From an uncultured Clostridiaceae bacterium (lineage in GTDB: Bacteria; Bacillota; Clostridia; Lachnospirales; Lachnospiraceae), in the NCBI GenBank assembly GCA_947177415.1, contig CAMWUK010000008.1, forward strand, positions 1-63,596: a DNA stretch of 63,596 nt, in the 5' to 3' direction. This document shows, in pieces, positions 17,816 through 29,100 of the stretch (positions within the stretch are counted from its first letter, which is position 1; each line of letters opens with the position of its first letter). Below the pieces are notes generated by a model. It did not search any database. It was not told where the DNA came from and saw only the letters and a list, made by a program, of their open reading frames with translations. Position numbers and translations under genes: made by a program.

Positions 17816-17950
17816 GTAACTGTTCAGAACCATGAACAGTTACGTTTAAGCCCATGAAAATTCGCCTTCGACGAAGGGGCTTAAACATTACAAAAGTTAC
17901 TTTTTCTTACGAAACATGCAGTAAATGCGTGTTTCTACCTGAATAGTTAC
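17816..17950. repeat. Nested palindromic element F, inverted twin of B
   Basis: It starts with a perfect family core GTAACTGTTCA (17816-17826), 6-base loop, TGAACAGTTAC (17833-17843). Next come GTTTAAGCCC/GGGCTTAAAC (17844-17853 and 17877-17886), GAAACATGCA/TGCGTGTTTC (17911-17935) and CTGAATAGTTAC (17939-17950). Module order and strand are exactly reversed relative to 8541-8675. It lies between sspB and sspC. Confidence 0.9.
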
Positions 17951-18055
17951 GATAGAATTTACCAATGGTGAAACATAAAAAAGGTAATTACAAAAACAAA
18001 GAGTAAATGGAGTTTCACAATTGCTTAAACATAAGAAACAAGAGAGGAGAACATT

Positions 18056-21000
18056 TTGAAGGATAAAGTCAATTTAGCAGAGTTGGTGCAGATAAATCAA
18101 AATTTTCAAAAATCCATTCACATCCGCATGGATTATAACCAAATAGACAAGATAGAAAGCTATATTCCAACAAAAGCTTCTATACAGGTATTAGACAAAT
18201 ATTTATCAGAATTAGGAAAAAAAGACGGAGACCGGGCAACTATGTTGATAGGGCCTTACGGAAAAGGAAAGTCCCATCTGCTTCTTGTCTTAGTAGCATT
18301 GCTATCACAGGCAAACCAGACAGATGAAGAAAGAAGAAAAGTGTTACATGATCTTATTACAAAAATTGGGAAAGTTAATCTGGAAACAGAGAAAAAAATA
18401 AGACAATTATTAGCAGACAATAAAGTATATCTTCCAGTTTTTGTTACAGCAACTACAAAGGATATGGATAGGGCTTTCTTATTGGCATTAAAAGAGGGGC
18501 TGGAAAGAGAAGGACTTTCTGGTATTTCACCAGATACTTATTATGAAAAGGCATTAGAAGTAATATCCCAGTGGGAAGAACAATATCCAGATACCTATGA
18601 AAAATTTTGCAGGGCATTAATGGAGAAGGGAGAAAATGTAATACATTTTCAAAAACGGTTGCAGCAGTATGACCAGAGCAGCCTTGCCCATTTTCAGGAA
18701 ATTTATCCGGGACTTACAGCAGGAAGTGTGTTTGAACCAATGGTGCAAATGGATGTGGCGGAATTATACAAAATGGTAAACCAGACCCTTTGCAGAGAAC
18801 ATGGTTACCAAGGAATTATTCTTATTTTTGATGAATTTAGTAAATTTCTGGAGGGATATCCCAAGGATCGGATTGCTGCGGTAATGGAGTTAATCCAAAG
18901 AATTGGAGAAGCAGCAAACCGCACAAAGGGAGAGGAATTGCATGTAATTTTGGTGGCACACAAAGCCATAAAGGAGTATAAGAATCTTCTGGAAGATAAG
19001 GTGATCAATGCTTACCGGGGCATTGAGGGCAGGCTGGCAGAGGTACGTTTTACTGTTTCCATGAAAAACAGCTATGAGCTTATTGGAAATGCAATGCCAA
19101 AGAATGAAGTTCTTTTTGAAAAGCAGATTGCACAAACAGAATGGTATGAGAATAAGAAAAAGGAGTCCTATCATTTGTTGTATTTCCGAAATTACTTTCC
19201 AGAAGAAAAGGAATTTGAGGACATTGTAATGAAAGGCTGTTTTCCGTTACTTCCGGTAGCTGCCTATTTATTACTCCGCATCAGTGAATGTGCCGTACAA
19301 AATGAAAGAACCGTATTTACATTTCTTGCCCATAAGGAACCTCATAGTCTTGCAGAATTTCTTGAAAAACATGGAGAGAACCAAGTTTATATGTGTGCAG
19401 ATTCCATATATGACTATTTTTATTATGTATTTAAACACGACAATTCCAATATACGTTTTCATAACGAATGGTTAAAAGCGGAATATGCTATAAATCAGGT
19501 GAATTCATTGGAAAAAGTACAAATTATAAAAGTTCTGGCACTTCTGCGGATGGTGGGGAAAGAAGACGAAATGTATCCAAGAGATGAAGTAATACGCCTT
19601 GGAACCAGTCTTTCCAAAGAAGTATTTTCCCAGTGTATGGAGGAATTAAAGGAGGAGCAGATTGTATTTTACCGGAACAAAACAAAAACATACGCATTTC
19701 GCAATAATATTGGAGTGGATGTAGAAAAAGAAATCCAGGAGAGAGTAAATCTTAAATTTTCCAAAATATTTCTTTGCGAAGAAATTGAGAAAATATCCGA
19801 ACTGGAATATGAGTTGCCAAGAAGATACAATCAAAATTATTGTATTACCAGATACTTTCAATATTGTTTTATGGATTTGGATAGTTTTCTTGTTCTATCC
19901 AAGAGTGAATATTTATTTGAAGGCAGCTTTTCCGATGGAAAAATTATCGCACTAATAAAAACGGAGGAAATACCTGAGCAGGCAATCTTTGATAAATTAA
20001 AAGAGTGGGAGGATTCCCGTATTCTGGTGGTTCTTCCAGAGGAAACATTTGCCCAGCAGGAGAATATAGAAAAATTGCTGGCAATTTGTGACCTTAAGGA
20101 GGATACAGTTTTTCTTGAAGAAAATAAAGCATTGCTGCAGGAACTTTCTCTTTATGAAGAAGATTTGCGGTTTGAAATTAATGCAGCACTGGAAAGTTAT
20201 TTTTTTCCACTGCATGGAAAATGCCGTTTTTATCATAAGAAGGAAGGCAAACCAGTGGAAATCTATACAGGCAAAAAGATGTTGCAAAAAGTAAATTACC
20301 TTCTTAGTGAAATTTGTGAGCAGTATTATGGGGCAACTCCCAAAATCAATAATGAATTAATTAATAAAAGAAAACTTAGTATCCAGATTCAAAAGGCAAG
20401 AATGGCTTTAGTGGAAAAAATCTTAAATAGAGAAGATTTATCCTCATACCAAAAGGGAACATCCCCAGAGGCAACTATATATCGTGCAGTCTTTATAAGA
20501 ACCGGATTATTATCATTTGAGGATAACGGAAACACATTATCAGATCAGGGAGCAAGAGAAGTAGTCAAAGAGATAGAGGACTTTCTTTTAAATGCTGCTG
20601 GAAAAAAAGTTTGTTTCCAGCAGCTATATAAGTTGTTACAAGGGAAAAAATATGGATTAAGAAAAGGGGTTATGCCTTTGTATCTGGCATACGTATTAGC
20701 AGAATGGGAGGATACACCAATTATTTACCTTGGGAAAAAGGAAGTGAATCTGGAGGCAAAGATACTGGAAAACATCAATGATACTCCTGAGAGATATTTC
20801 TTATATGTAGAAGTGGAAAATGCTAGAAAACGAAATTATTTGTCTGGCTTAGAACAGCTTTTTGGACAAGGCATGGAGCAGAAAAGCACAGAACAGAGAA
20901 GCCCTGTGAAAGATATTACAGATAAAATGTATGAATGGTATTGCTCTCTGCCACAATGCAGCAGACAGTATGAACCACAGGATGCCAGAAATAGTATAAG

Positions 21001-21682
21001 AAAGGGGATGCAGATATTCCGCCGGGAATTTGGGAAATTAGAACGTAATCCAAGAGAGGTGCTTTTTGAACGGCTGCCGGAAGGATTTGAAACAGGAGAA
21101 GAATATGAACAGTTACTGGAACAAATCACCCAGATGAAGGTATGTCTGGACGGATATTATACGCAGTTACAGCAAATTGTAGTTAAAACCCTTCGAAAGG
21201 AACTGGATTTGTCTGCCACAAATGATTTGCTTGGAGAGTTAAAAATTTGGAGCCAGGGAAAAAATAAAAAAGCAAGACAGTTTGTATATAGCACACAGAG
21301 TCAAAGGTTGTTTAATGCAATTGACAGACTGGATACTCATAATGAGAGGAAAATTGGCGAAGAAATCAGCCATGAAATTTTGGATTTACATATTGCAGAC
21401 TGGAAAGACGAAACTTTAGAGGAATTTAAAAATGCATTATCTGCTATTCAAAAAGAAAGAGCGGATAGAGAGGAACAAGAAGGGGAAGACACAAAAAGAA
21501 TTGTATTTACCAATAGCCAAGGAGAGGAAATAGAAAAATGTTTTTCTGTGGAGGAAGAAAATTACAATGCAAAGTATCTGGAAAACGAAATACTCAGTAC
21601 TTTGGAAGAATATGGATATGGACTGGAAACGAATCAGAAGCTGTCGGTAATGCTAAAGATGATTGAAAGGTTGTTGACATAA
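18056..21682 (+). CDS. sspC: SspC-like large P-loop ATPase
   Basis: A 1208-residue cytoplasmic ATPase. Walker A is GPYGKGKSHLL (about 66-76) and Walker B is ILIFDEFSKFLEG (about 255-267); the rest has long helical and acidic stretches. Size, P-loop type and position next to the DUF4007, PAPS-reductase and desulfurase genes match SspC of SspABCD systems. The same general ATPase class includes BREX BrxC/PglY, which has a similar length. The start is TTG at 18056, supported by GAGGAGA a few bases upstream; no better in-frame ATG precedes the conserved N-terminus. There is no SMC-like coiled coil or zinc hook, so it is not DndD. Confidence 0.72.
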   Translation: MKDKVNLAELVQINQNFQKSIHIRMDYNQIDKIESYIPTKASIQVLDKYLSELGKKDGDRATMLIGPYGKGKSHLLLVLVALLSQANQTDEERRKVLHDLITKIGKVNLETEKKIRQLLADNKVYLPVFVTATTKDMDRAFLLALKEGLEREGLSGISPDTYYEKALEVISQWEEQYPDTYEKFCRALMEKGENVIHFQKRLQQYDQSSLAHFQEIYPGLTAGSVFEPMVQMDVAELYKMVNQTLCREHGYQGIILIFDEFSKFLEGYPKDRIAAVMELIQRIGEAANRTKGEELHVILVAHKAIKEYKNLLEDKVINAYRGIEGRLAEVRFTVSMKNSYELIGNAMPKNEVLFEKQIAQTEWYENKKKESYHLLYFRNYFPEEKEFEDIVMKGCFPLLPVAAYLLLRISECAVQNERTVFTFLAHKEPHSLAEFLEKHGENQVYMCADSIYDYFYYVFKHDNSNIRFHNEWLKAEYAINQVNSLEKVQIIKVLALLRMVGKEDEMYPRDEVIRLGTSLSKEVFSQCMEELKEEQIVFYRNKTKTYAFRNNIGVDVEKEIQERVNLKFSKIFLCEEIEKISELEYELPRRYNQNYCITRYFQYCFMDLDSFLVLSKSEYLFEGSFSDGKIIALIKTEEIPEQAIFDKLKEWEDSRILVVLPEETFAQQENIEKLLAICDLKEDTVFLEENKALLQELSLYEEDLRFEINAALESYFFPLHGKCRFYHKKEGKPVEIYTGKKMLQKVNYLLSEICEQYYGATPKINNELINKRKLSIQIQKARMALVEKILNREDLSSYQKGTSPEATIYRAVFIRTGLLSFEDNGNTLSDQGAREVVKEIEDFLLNAAGKKVCFQQLYKLLQGKKYGLRKGVMPLYLAYVLAEWEDTPIIYLGKKEVNLEAKILENINDTPERYFLYVEVENARKRNYLSGLEQLFGQGMEQKSTEQRSPVKDITDKMYEWYCSLPQCSRQYEPQDARNSIRKGMQIFRREFGKLERNPREVLFERLPEGFETGEEYEQLLEQITQMKVCLDGYYTQLQQIVVKTLRKELDLSATNDLLGELKIWSQGKNKKARQFVYSTQSQRLFNAIDRLDTHNERKIGEEISHEILDLHIADWKDETLEEFKNALSAIQKERADREEQEGEDTKRIVFTNSQGEEIEKCFSVEEENYNAKYLENEILSTLEEYGYGLETNQKLSVMLKMIERLLT

Positions 21683-21686
21683 AAAT

Positions 21687-22910
21687 ATGAAAAAAGAAAT
21701 AATAGAAAAAGAAACATGGTGGTTTCAACAGGAGCCACAAACAGCACCAGTAATTTATTTGGATAATGCTGCTACCACTTATCCAAAACCAGAGATTTTA
21801 TATCGGGCAATGGATTATGGGAACCGCTATCTTGCAATAAATGCAGGCAGGGGTTCTTATTACCTGGCTCAAATTGCATTACAGGAAATAGAAATAATGC
21901 GAAAAAAAATTTTACAACAAATACATGGGGAGGAGGCAGGAGAGACGGTGGTTACCCCTTCTGCCACCATTGCCATGAATCAAATTATAGGCGGTCTTAT
22001 GCTTACCCAAAAGGATAAAGTATATGTATCGCCTTTTGAGCATAATGCGGTTATGCGGACTTTATATAAAGAGCAGAAACAAAAGGGATTTACCATAGAA
22101 GAACTTCCTCTCGTTGCAGATACTTTGGAAGTGGATTTGGACAAAATGGAATATATGTTCTCGAAACAACCACCAACTGCTGTGTTTGTTACCCATGTCA
22201 GTAATGTAACAGGATATATTTTACCCATAAAAGAGATTTTTGCAATTACTAAAAAAATCACAAAGGGAGAGGGAAGAGTAATCCTTGATGCCGCCCAAAG
22301 TTTTGGTATTGTACCAATTGATTATAGCCAGACTCCTTTTGATGCCATAGTTTTTGCAGGGCATAAATCTTTGTATGGACCTATGGGAATTGGAGGATTT
22401 GTAAAGCATAAAGATTTCCAGTTAGATTCATTTCTTGCGGGAGGAACAGGGAGTAATTCCCTAAATCTTTCTATGCCAAAGGGAAAAGATGGATTAGAAC
22501 CGGGAAGTCCGAACATACCGGCTATTCTTGGGTTATGTGCCTCCCTTGTCTGGATAAAAGATGAGGGAGCAGATAACATATTTACACATGAGCAAAAACT
22601 TACAGAATGTTGTATCAGGCAATTGAAAAAGATAGAAGGAGTGAAGGTATATACTCCTGCAAATCCAGATAACCGTATTGGTGTCATTTCTTTTTCTATG
22701 GAGAACTATAACGTCAATGAAGTAGCACAAATTCTGGATGACGAGTATGATATTGCAGTAAGGGCAGGTTACCACTGTGCTCCTTTGATTCATTCCTATT
22801 TGCAGGACAAAGAGTATGGAGGAACTATCAGGGTAAGCTTTGGCTGGTTTAATACAGAAGAAGAGATAAAGATATTTGTAGATAGCATAAGAGAAATTAT
22901 GGAAGGGTAG
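21687..22910 (+). CDS. sspA: Cysteine desulfurase (SspA/DndA type)
   Basis: A 407-residue PLP-dependent class V aminotransferase-fold enzyme that takes sulfur from L-cysteine as a persulfide and supplies it for DNA phosphorothioation. The N-terminus VIYLDNAATTYPKPE is typical of cysteine desulfurases. The PLP lysine is Lys227 (FAGHKSLYGPMG), and the catalytic cysteine is Cys364 (RAGYHCAPL), with IRVSFGWFN near the C-terminus. It begins 4 bases after the sspC stop. The dedicated position in the operon argues against a housekeeping IscS/SufS role, although it resembles the SufS/Csd branch. Confidence 0.87.
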   Translation: MKKEIIEKETWWFQQEPQTAPVIYLDNAATTYPKPEILYRAMDYGNRYLAINAGRGSYYLAQIALQEIEIMRKKILQQIHGEEAGETVVTPSATIAMNQIIGGLMLTQKDKVYVSPFEHNAVMRTLYKEQKQKGFTIEELPLVADTLEVDLDKMEYMFSKQPPTAVFVTHVSNVTGYILPIKEIFAITKKITKGEGRVILDAAQSFGIVPIDYSQTPFDAIVFAGHKSLYGPMGIGGFVKHKDFQLDSFLAGGTGSNSLNLSMPKGKDGLEPGSPNIPAILGLCASLVWIKDEGADNIFTHEQKLTECCIRQLKKIEGVKVYTPANPDNRIGVISFSMENYNVNEVAQILDDEYDIAVRAGYHCAPLIHSYLQDKEYGGTIRVSFGWFNTEEEIKIFVDSIREIMEG

Positions 22911-22918
22911 GGAACACG

Positions 22919-24643
22919 ATGAAGAATGGATTTGTCAGTTACTTGAATACAATGCATAATGCCAGTGGCAGTAACGAACATGCTATTGCAGAGAACAATA
23001 TAAATGACAAAGATAATTTTAGTGGAGAAATTTTATTTGAAAGAAACATTACAGAGAAAATTATAGAGAAATTATGTGAAGGTCTGGGGAAAATAGTAAT
23101 TCTGACAGGACATGCAGGGGATGGAAAGACCAGTATCCTGCAGGAAATTGTACGAAGATGTACAGGGAAGGAAATGGATGCCCGGAAATTACAGGATGAC
23201 TTTATTTATAGAAATAACCGCCATATTCATTATGTAAAGGATATGAGCGAACACGAAAAAGAAGAACAAATTCAGATTTTCAGGGAAGCAATACAGGCAG
23301 TAAAAAGAGAGGAAAGTGTAATTTTGATTTCCAATACGGGACCGCTTTTTCATGCATTGCAAGAATTGGGAATGGAAGAAGAACGGATTATTGAATTATT
23401 AGATACAACCAGGTTAAAAGAAAATCAGGAGAATTTTCGTGAATATGGACCAGTACCCATTGTTGTGGTGAATCTTGCATTGTTTGACAATAGTGACATT
23501 ATTGGAAAGTTTCTTGAAAAAACATTACAGGAGAAGTTATGGAGTGACTGCCAAAATTGTGAGAAAAGAGAATATTGTCCTATATGTTTTAATCAGGAGA
23601 ATATGAGAGAAAACAAGAAACAAATTATGGATTTTTGTGAGTGGTACTACCGTTGGAATTTTGAACATGGAGAAAGATTTACGGTTCGTCAGATACTTGC
23701 ACACCTTTCTTATGCCATAACAGGGAATCTAAACTGTAAAAATATAGCAAAACTGCTAGGAAGAAGAAACCAGAAAAGAATACTTTACAATACATTTAGT
23801 AATTTGTTTTTTGGATTCCATTATGAGAAGGAATTGTCTTTGCGGGATGTGGATGCATTGCAGATTAAGCCAATTGCACTGATACAAAAGCAAAAACTGG
23901 ATACCAGAAAAATACCTGCCGAATATGCATTATTTGTACAGAATAATCTACATATTTTCAGACCCAAAATGGAAGAATTGCTGGAAGCCTGCCAGACAGG
24001 GAAAACAGGTATGTTGGAAGAGAAAAAGGAATATTTCAGGGTGATGAAACGGGCTTACTTTATGTATCATCAAAAAGGGGAACAAGAAAACATAGATATT
24101 CAAAAGGCAGTATTTTCCGAAATGTTTTCCGATTATATGCAATTGCAAAACAGTGAAAGGATAAGAAAAGATATTATCATGAATATAAAGAGAATTACTT
24201 TTCAGGGATTGCATGTATTATTTATGGGAACACCACCAGATGAGGATGACAAGATATATCTGACGGCAAGAAGACGTGGAAGAATGATGCAGAATGTACA
24301 GATTAGCCAAGGGGTGATTTACAAAGACAGCTTGGATATTTGTATAGAGGAAAAGGAAAATATGACCAACGGAAAAAAAGAAAAGATAATCCAGTTGTTT
24401 TACAATAATGTATATATGGAACTCAAATTACCTGTTTTGGAATACTTTAAGGAGTTAGAGAGTGGATTAATACAAAATAAAATTGACCCAAGACTTTCCC
24501 AAGGGGTAGAAAATATTAAGGCAAAACTGTATCAGGCGAGAAGAAAAAGCAGAGAAGACCTTACTATTGTTTATTCTAATGGAACAAAGTTTCAAAAGAC
24601 AGAAGTAACTATAGATGAAAACGGAATTTGGGTACAGAATTAG
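22919..24643 (+). CDS. dptF: Phosphorothioation-dependent restriction protein, DptF/SspF type
   Basis: A 574-residue P-loop protein. Walker A is GHAGDGKTSIL (about 63-73), followed by ISNTGPLFHAL and a four-Cys cluster CQNCEKREYCPIC (about 210-222) that may bind zinc. Its length, P-loop and position as the first of three genes ending in a ~1700-residue HerA/FtsK-like ATPase match DptF of DndFGH-type restriction and the related SspFGH set. Such proteins act together to restrict DNA lacking the sulfur mark. The start lies 8 bases after the sspA stop. Confidence 0.78.
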   Translation: MKNGFVSYLNTMHNASGSNEHAIAENNINDKDNFSGEILFERNITEKIIEKLCEGLGKIVILTGHAGDGKTSILQEIVRRCTGKEMDARKLQDDFIYRNNRHIHYVKDMSEHEKEEQIQIFREAIQAVKREESVILISNTGPLFHALQELGMEEERIIELLDTTRLKENQENFREYGPVPIVVVNLALFDNSDIIGKFLEKTLQEKLWSDCQNCEKREYCPICFNQENMRENKKQIMDFCEWYYRWNFEHGERFTVRQILAHLSYAITGNLNCKNIAKLLGRRNQKRILYNTFSNLFFGFHYEKELSLRDVDALQIKPIALIQKQKLDTRKIPAEYALFVQNNLHIFRPKMEELLEACQTGKTGMLEEKKEYFRVMKRAYFMYHQKGEQENIDIQKAVFSEMFSDYMQLQNSERIRKDIIMNIKRITFQGLHVLFMGTPPDEDDKIYLTARRRGRMMQNVQISQGVIYKDSLDICIEEKENMTNGKKEKIIQLFYNNVYMELKLPVLEYFKELESGLIQNKIDPRLSQGVENIKAKLYQARRKSREDLTIVYSNGTKFQKTEVTIDENGIWVQN

Positions 24644-24654
24644 GAGGGCGTGAT

Positions 24655-26184
24655 ATGTTTCCAGAAAATTTTAACCAAAAAGAATATGAGTCTTCTAACT
24701 TGTCCATACAGGCATTTGGGAAAAGGTTATATAAAGACCAGACCGTATATGAATATTTATTAGAGTTTCTATTGGTATTTTGTTCACCAAAAGAGAAAAT
24801 TGTAAATGGAGAAAGAACAGAATACAAGGGGGAGTTAAGTTTTCATAAAGATAGTAACCAGTTACAATATTATGCCAATCCAAGAATCGGATTAAAGCGT
24901 TTTATTTTCTTTGAGAAAAGTAAAAAAGAAGGGAAATTTCCTATTGACAGAGAGAATTACCAAGATATAAAGGAAATGATAAAAGAATCCATTCATATAG
25001 ATGGAAGTGGTGAACCAGAGGACTTTGCAGCTATATTACAGGATGCCTTTTATGGTTTTTCTGCAATATTAAAGAATCGTTCATGGTTTGCCCAGTCCCT
25101 GCTTCCCATAGCACCAGAATTAATTTTTTGTGAAAGTATTGGAAATAAAGGAAAAAGAACAAAACTAGCCCTTGATGCAGAATCCAATAAAACAGAAAAG
25201 GATTTTGAATTTACCCAGCATAGTTTTATGGCAAGAGGGGGAGAGCTATATTATCTTTCGATTCTTCTTGGACTGGAAGGAAGGAAAGAACTTAGAGAAT
25301 CCTTAGAGAAACAATTGTATCAATTGGTTCACGCAGTCGGCAGTTTGGGGCAGTTGGGTGAATTTATCCAAAAAAAATGGGAAGTACATGAAGGTATCCA
25401 GAGAGAGAAACAAATGCAAAAATATGTATGTGATTTTATACCAAAAGGTTATAAAAGAAGAGCAGAGTATAATTGCCGGGAGTTGGTAAATTTACTATCT
25501 GCCTCTTTGAATGAACTGAATAAAATAGAATATCTGGGCATGGGAATGATGCTGCAAATATTTCGGATGATGCATGAACAAGCATGTATCCGGGCTGGGA
25601 TAGAAGAACCTGTCTGGCTTTTAGATGTAAGCCGTGGGAACAAAAATATCCGAAAAATGTCAGAACAATCTTTTTTGGAATTTGGAGAAGCAGTAACTGC
25701 TGCAAATATAGTAGGACTACAAAATATAGAAAGTATCCGGTCAGGAGCAGCAAAGTATAAAAAATATGAGCCAGACGAAACATTTGAGATGAAGCTTAAA
25801 GAAGATGCAGAAAAAAATACATTTGGAGTAGTAAAAGCACTTGGCAAAGAAATCTGTTTTGTTGTTCCGAAAAAAGGAGCAAGTGAGCGTATGACATTAT
25901 CTGAAGATTTGATAAGCTTTCTAGTAATGGCACTCTTGAAGCCAAACCAAAAAGTAACTTTGGATACCTTCTATGAAAAATTATATGAGCATTATGGTAT
26001 TGTGATTGGAGGAAAACAAAGCGGTTTGTATAGCAGTCAAAAACATATAGGACAAAATTATGAAATAGACTTTCGGGAAAATGAAAAAGGATTTTTACAG
26101 TTGTTAAGGGATTCCGGATATTTAAGAGAATTATCCGATGCTACAGCAATTGTCATGAATCCGTATGAAGGGAACAGGATATAA
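24655..26184 (+). CDS. dptG: Phosphorothioation-dependent restriction protein, DptG/SspG type
   Basis: A 509-residue soluble protein without an obvious catalytic motif. It occupies the middle position between the DptF-like and DptH-like genes, where DptG/SspG lies in known systems, and has the expected ~450-510 residue size. The start is set at ATG 24655 because AGGAGGG (24642-24648) sits directly before it; an upstream in-frame TTG at 24628 would overlap dptF. The stop TAA is followed at once by the dptH ATG, so translation is probably coupled. Assigned mainly by position. Confidence 0.65.
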   Translation: MFPENFNQKEYESSNLSIQAFGKRLYKDQTVYEYLLEFLLVFCSPKEKIVNGERTEYKGELSFHKDSNQLQYYANPRIGLKRFIFFEKSKKEGKFPIDRENYQDIKEMIKESIHIDGSGEPEDFAAILQDAFYGFSAILKNRSWFAQSLLPIAPELIFCESIGNKGKRTKLALDAESNKTEKDFEFTQHSFMARGGELYYLSILLGLEGRKELRESLEKQLYQLVHAVGSLGQLGEFIQKKWEVHEGIQREKQMQKYVCDFIPKGYKRRAEYNCRELVNLLSASLNELNKIEYLGMGMMLQIFRMMHEQACIRAGIEEPVWLLDVSRGNKNIRKMSEQSFLEFGEAVTAANIVGLQNIESIRSGAAKYKKYEPDETFEMKLKEDAEKNTFGVVKALGKEICFVVPKKGASERMTLSEDLISFLVMALLKPNQKVTLDTFYEKLYEHYGIVIGGKQSGLYSSQKHIGQNYEIDFRENEKGFLQLLRDSGYLRELSDATAIVMNPYEGNRI

Positions 26185-29100
26185 ATGGAGTATTGTAAAA
26201 AAGTTATTATAGAAAAAATACAGGAACAGTTAGATTCCATAAGCGGAAATAAATTGATATTGCGAATCGAAAATTTTGAAGATGCTAAGTTTTATCTGGA
26301 AATTTATACATATTGTCAGGAGCTTTGTAAAAAGCGAAACATAGATTTTACAGCAAAGATTACCTTAGGTGCTTGGGAAAAGCTAATGGAGAAAAACGAA
26401 GGAAACTATGAGGCAAGAGAATTAGAACGTTTGGATGTAGTAGATAAAAAGAACCGGATTACCATTTACAGGAATGAAATCGTAAATAACCCTAAGTTAG
26501 TGTTGTTTTTAGGAACAGAATATGCAGAAGATAAGGCTGGACTAAATGAATTATTTTTATTGAACCCTGGAATACTGGAACACAAAGTCAAGAAACAATA
26601 TTGCTTGATGTTTGAAAAATATGCAGAAATTATCAGGGAAACAGATGGGAAACGATTGGATCATTTTTATGAAGAGTTATTCCATTATGTGCCAAAGAAT
26701 CTTTTGCACCTATCTTGTATCGTAGACGATTTGCCAAAAGATGTGGAAAGTTTTGAAGACCTGATGCAGCTAATTTTCTCCAGACTCTATGAGGATTGGG
26801 GACTTCCTAATATAGAGGGATTTTTCATAAGTAAAGTAAAAGAAAAAGGAAAAATCCAAGTATTAGATAAGGCTAATCAGTTTATCCGAAGAAGCAAATT
26901 AAGAACAGCCAATGAAATTAAGAAAGCATATCAAAAAATAGACAAGTATAAAGAAGCACATCCTAATTTAGAGAATGAATGGAGAAGGAGAGGCGGATTT
27001 TCTTCTTTTGAAGAATTTGAACAGAGCCTCAGGGAGTATATTTCAGGTAAAGATATTTCTGGCAACCGTGAGAAATTATGCCAAATGAATTTTATGTTTA
27101 TTAATGAAATTCTGGATTTGAAAATTACAAAAGAAAAAACGGATACGAAAAAAGACGGCAGAGTAAAGTTATATGAAGAACCGTTTCTTATGTTGCAGCA
27201 GGCATTACTGCAAACTTTGGAAGAGGTGGAAGCGGCAGAGCCGGATAAAATGGTTATGAAAGTAGAGAGTATCAAACTTGCAGGAATTTATGGAGATGAG
27301 AAAGAAGAGGATACCAGACAGAGAGAGGAACAATATTGGAATTGTATTTGCCGGTATTGTGGCGGTTTGATACCTTATATCAATGAAAAGGGATATCTGG
27401 GAAAAGAGAAAAACTGTAACCTTATAACAGATACCAACATTTTTCAGGTAGAAAATACCCAAAAGCTTATGGAGGAAGGTATCCTTACTTTGTTAGGGGG
27501 GAATAACAGCTTATCCAAGGTACAGTTTCAGATTGTAGCAAAAAATAAGGAAGAAGAACTTGGCAAGAAAAAATTTGAATGGATTTTTTCAGAAAAGGAA
27601 GGATGGTTCCATACGTTTGTGGAACTGGAAAATGAATTTTTTGATAATACAGGGGAGGAAGCTTATATACCTTTTGGTGTATTAGATAAGCTGGAAAGTT
27701 ATGGGAAAATACAGACAGAAGAAGATTTTTACCATGCTTTTGCACGAAGAGAAATCCGTTACCAAAATCTGGTGGAAGAATTTACAAGAAAGTATGGACA
27801 GGACTATCCAGAGATTACAAAAGAATATGAAGAATTGGGAAAACAGTTTTTTATATTGACTGATAAGATTTGTCAAAATGGATTTTATTATGTACTTTTA
27901 GAAGAAAAGATATTAGATAACTTTTTAAAGACTTACTGCAATGTAGGAGAAATCTTTGCTGCTACTTGTGCAGATGATTGTCTGATAGAATCCTATCGTC
28001 TTTTTGTAAATGCATTTCTGCTTTCGGATAATGACAATTGTGTGAAAAAGGATTTAGAAGTGGGACAATGTGTGATACCTGCCTATCATCCGGCAACTTT
28101 AGAAAAATTAAAAGAAAAAATTACATTTCTTACATTAGGAATCAATGAGTTATATCAGCAATATTTTGAAAATGGAGTTCTTACAGAAAAAGAAATAGAG
28201 GAAAAAATTTGTTTTTATAACCAGATTTCTTATATAAATAGTTCCATAGATTTATTAAGAGGTAAAAATGGAAATCTGATATGCCGGAATATGTTTGGTG
28301 GATATGGAATTTACAGTGAAGTTTCCCTTAAGGATACCTCTGGGAATATAGGACGGAACCAAAGACCAGAGAATTTATATGATGAAAATATGGATAAAAG
28401 CCAGTTTTCTTGTATTACATCAGAAGCAAAAGTGATTATCCGTTATATCAAGGATTATATCCGTACCTTTCCTTCTACTACAGGAACATTGGATATTGGT
28501 GTGATTCATTATGATGATTTGCAGCCGGTTATCGCAGCCATGCACTATATCGCTAAAGAAAAAGATTGGCAAATTGAAAATATTAATCTATATATCTACA
28601 TGCCAAAAGAGAAGAGTGGTGGGGAAAATTATTTATCCAGTTGGCTGGAACAGTACTTTGATGAGAATTCTTCTTTAAAATTCCAGATATTCCTGAATTA
28701 TTATAAGGAAGAGAAAGAGTTAGAAAAGAAGATGCAAAATAAGTCCCTGGATGTGGTTTTTCTAAATCATGTGTTGACGAATCAGGAGGTCTCCTTTTCT
28801 GAATTAGATACAAAAATATGGCAGGAAGATATTAAATTCCCTATGTTTTTTAAACCGTTGCCAATGTACTATAAAAGTGCAAAAAGAGAAGTGGAAATTT
28901 CCCAGTTACAGTTTCCGGCTTCGAAAGTACATACAAAAGTGATGTATAAACTGATAAAAAAGGAAAAAAATATGGAGAAAATTTCTCCCCGTGTAGTAAA
29001 AACTACACGAATCCAAGAAGAAAAGCTGGCACTCATTGAGCAGTTACATCAAGCTGCAAAGTGGGTGATTTGTCAGGATATAGGGTTAGATAAGCATATT

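Noticed and set aside
16652-17950. Palindromes considered as a CRISPR array or attC sites
   Set aside because: The repeats are not evenly spaced, vary in length and are nested rather than direct; no integrase lies beside them.
18056-21682. Considered as DndD
   Set aside because: No SMC-like coiled coil or zinc-hook CxxC; P-loop and length fit SspC/BrxC-type ATPases better.
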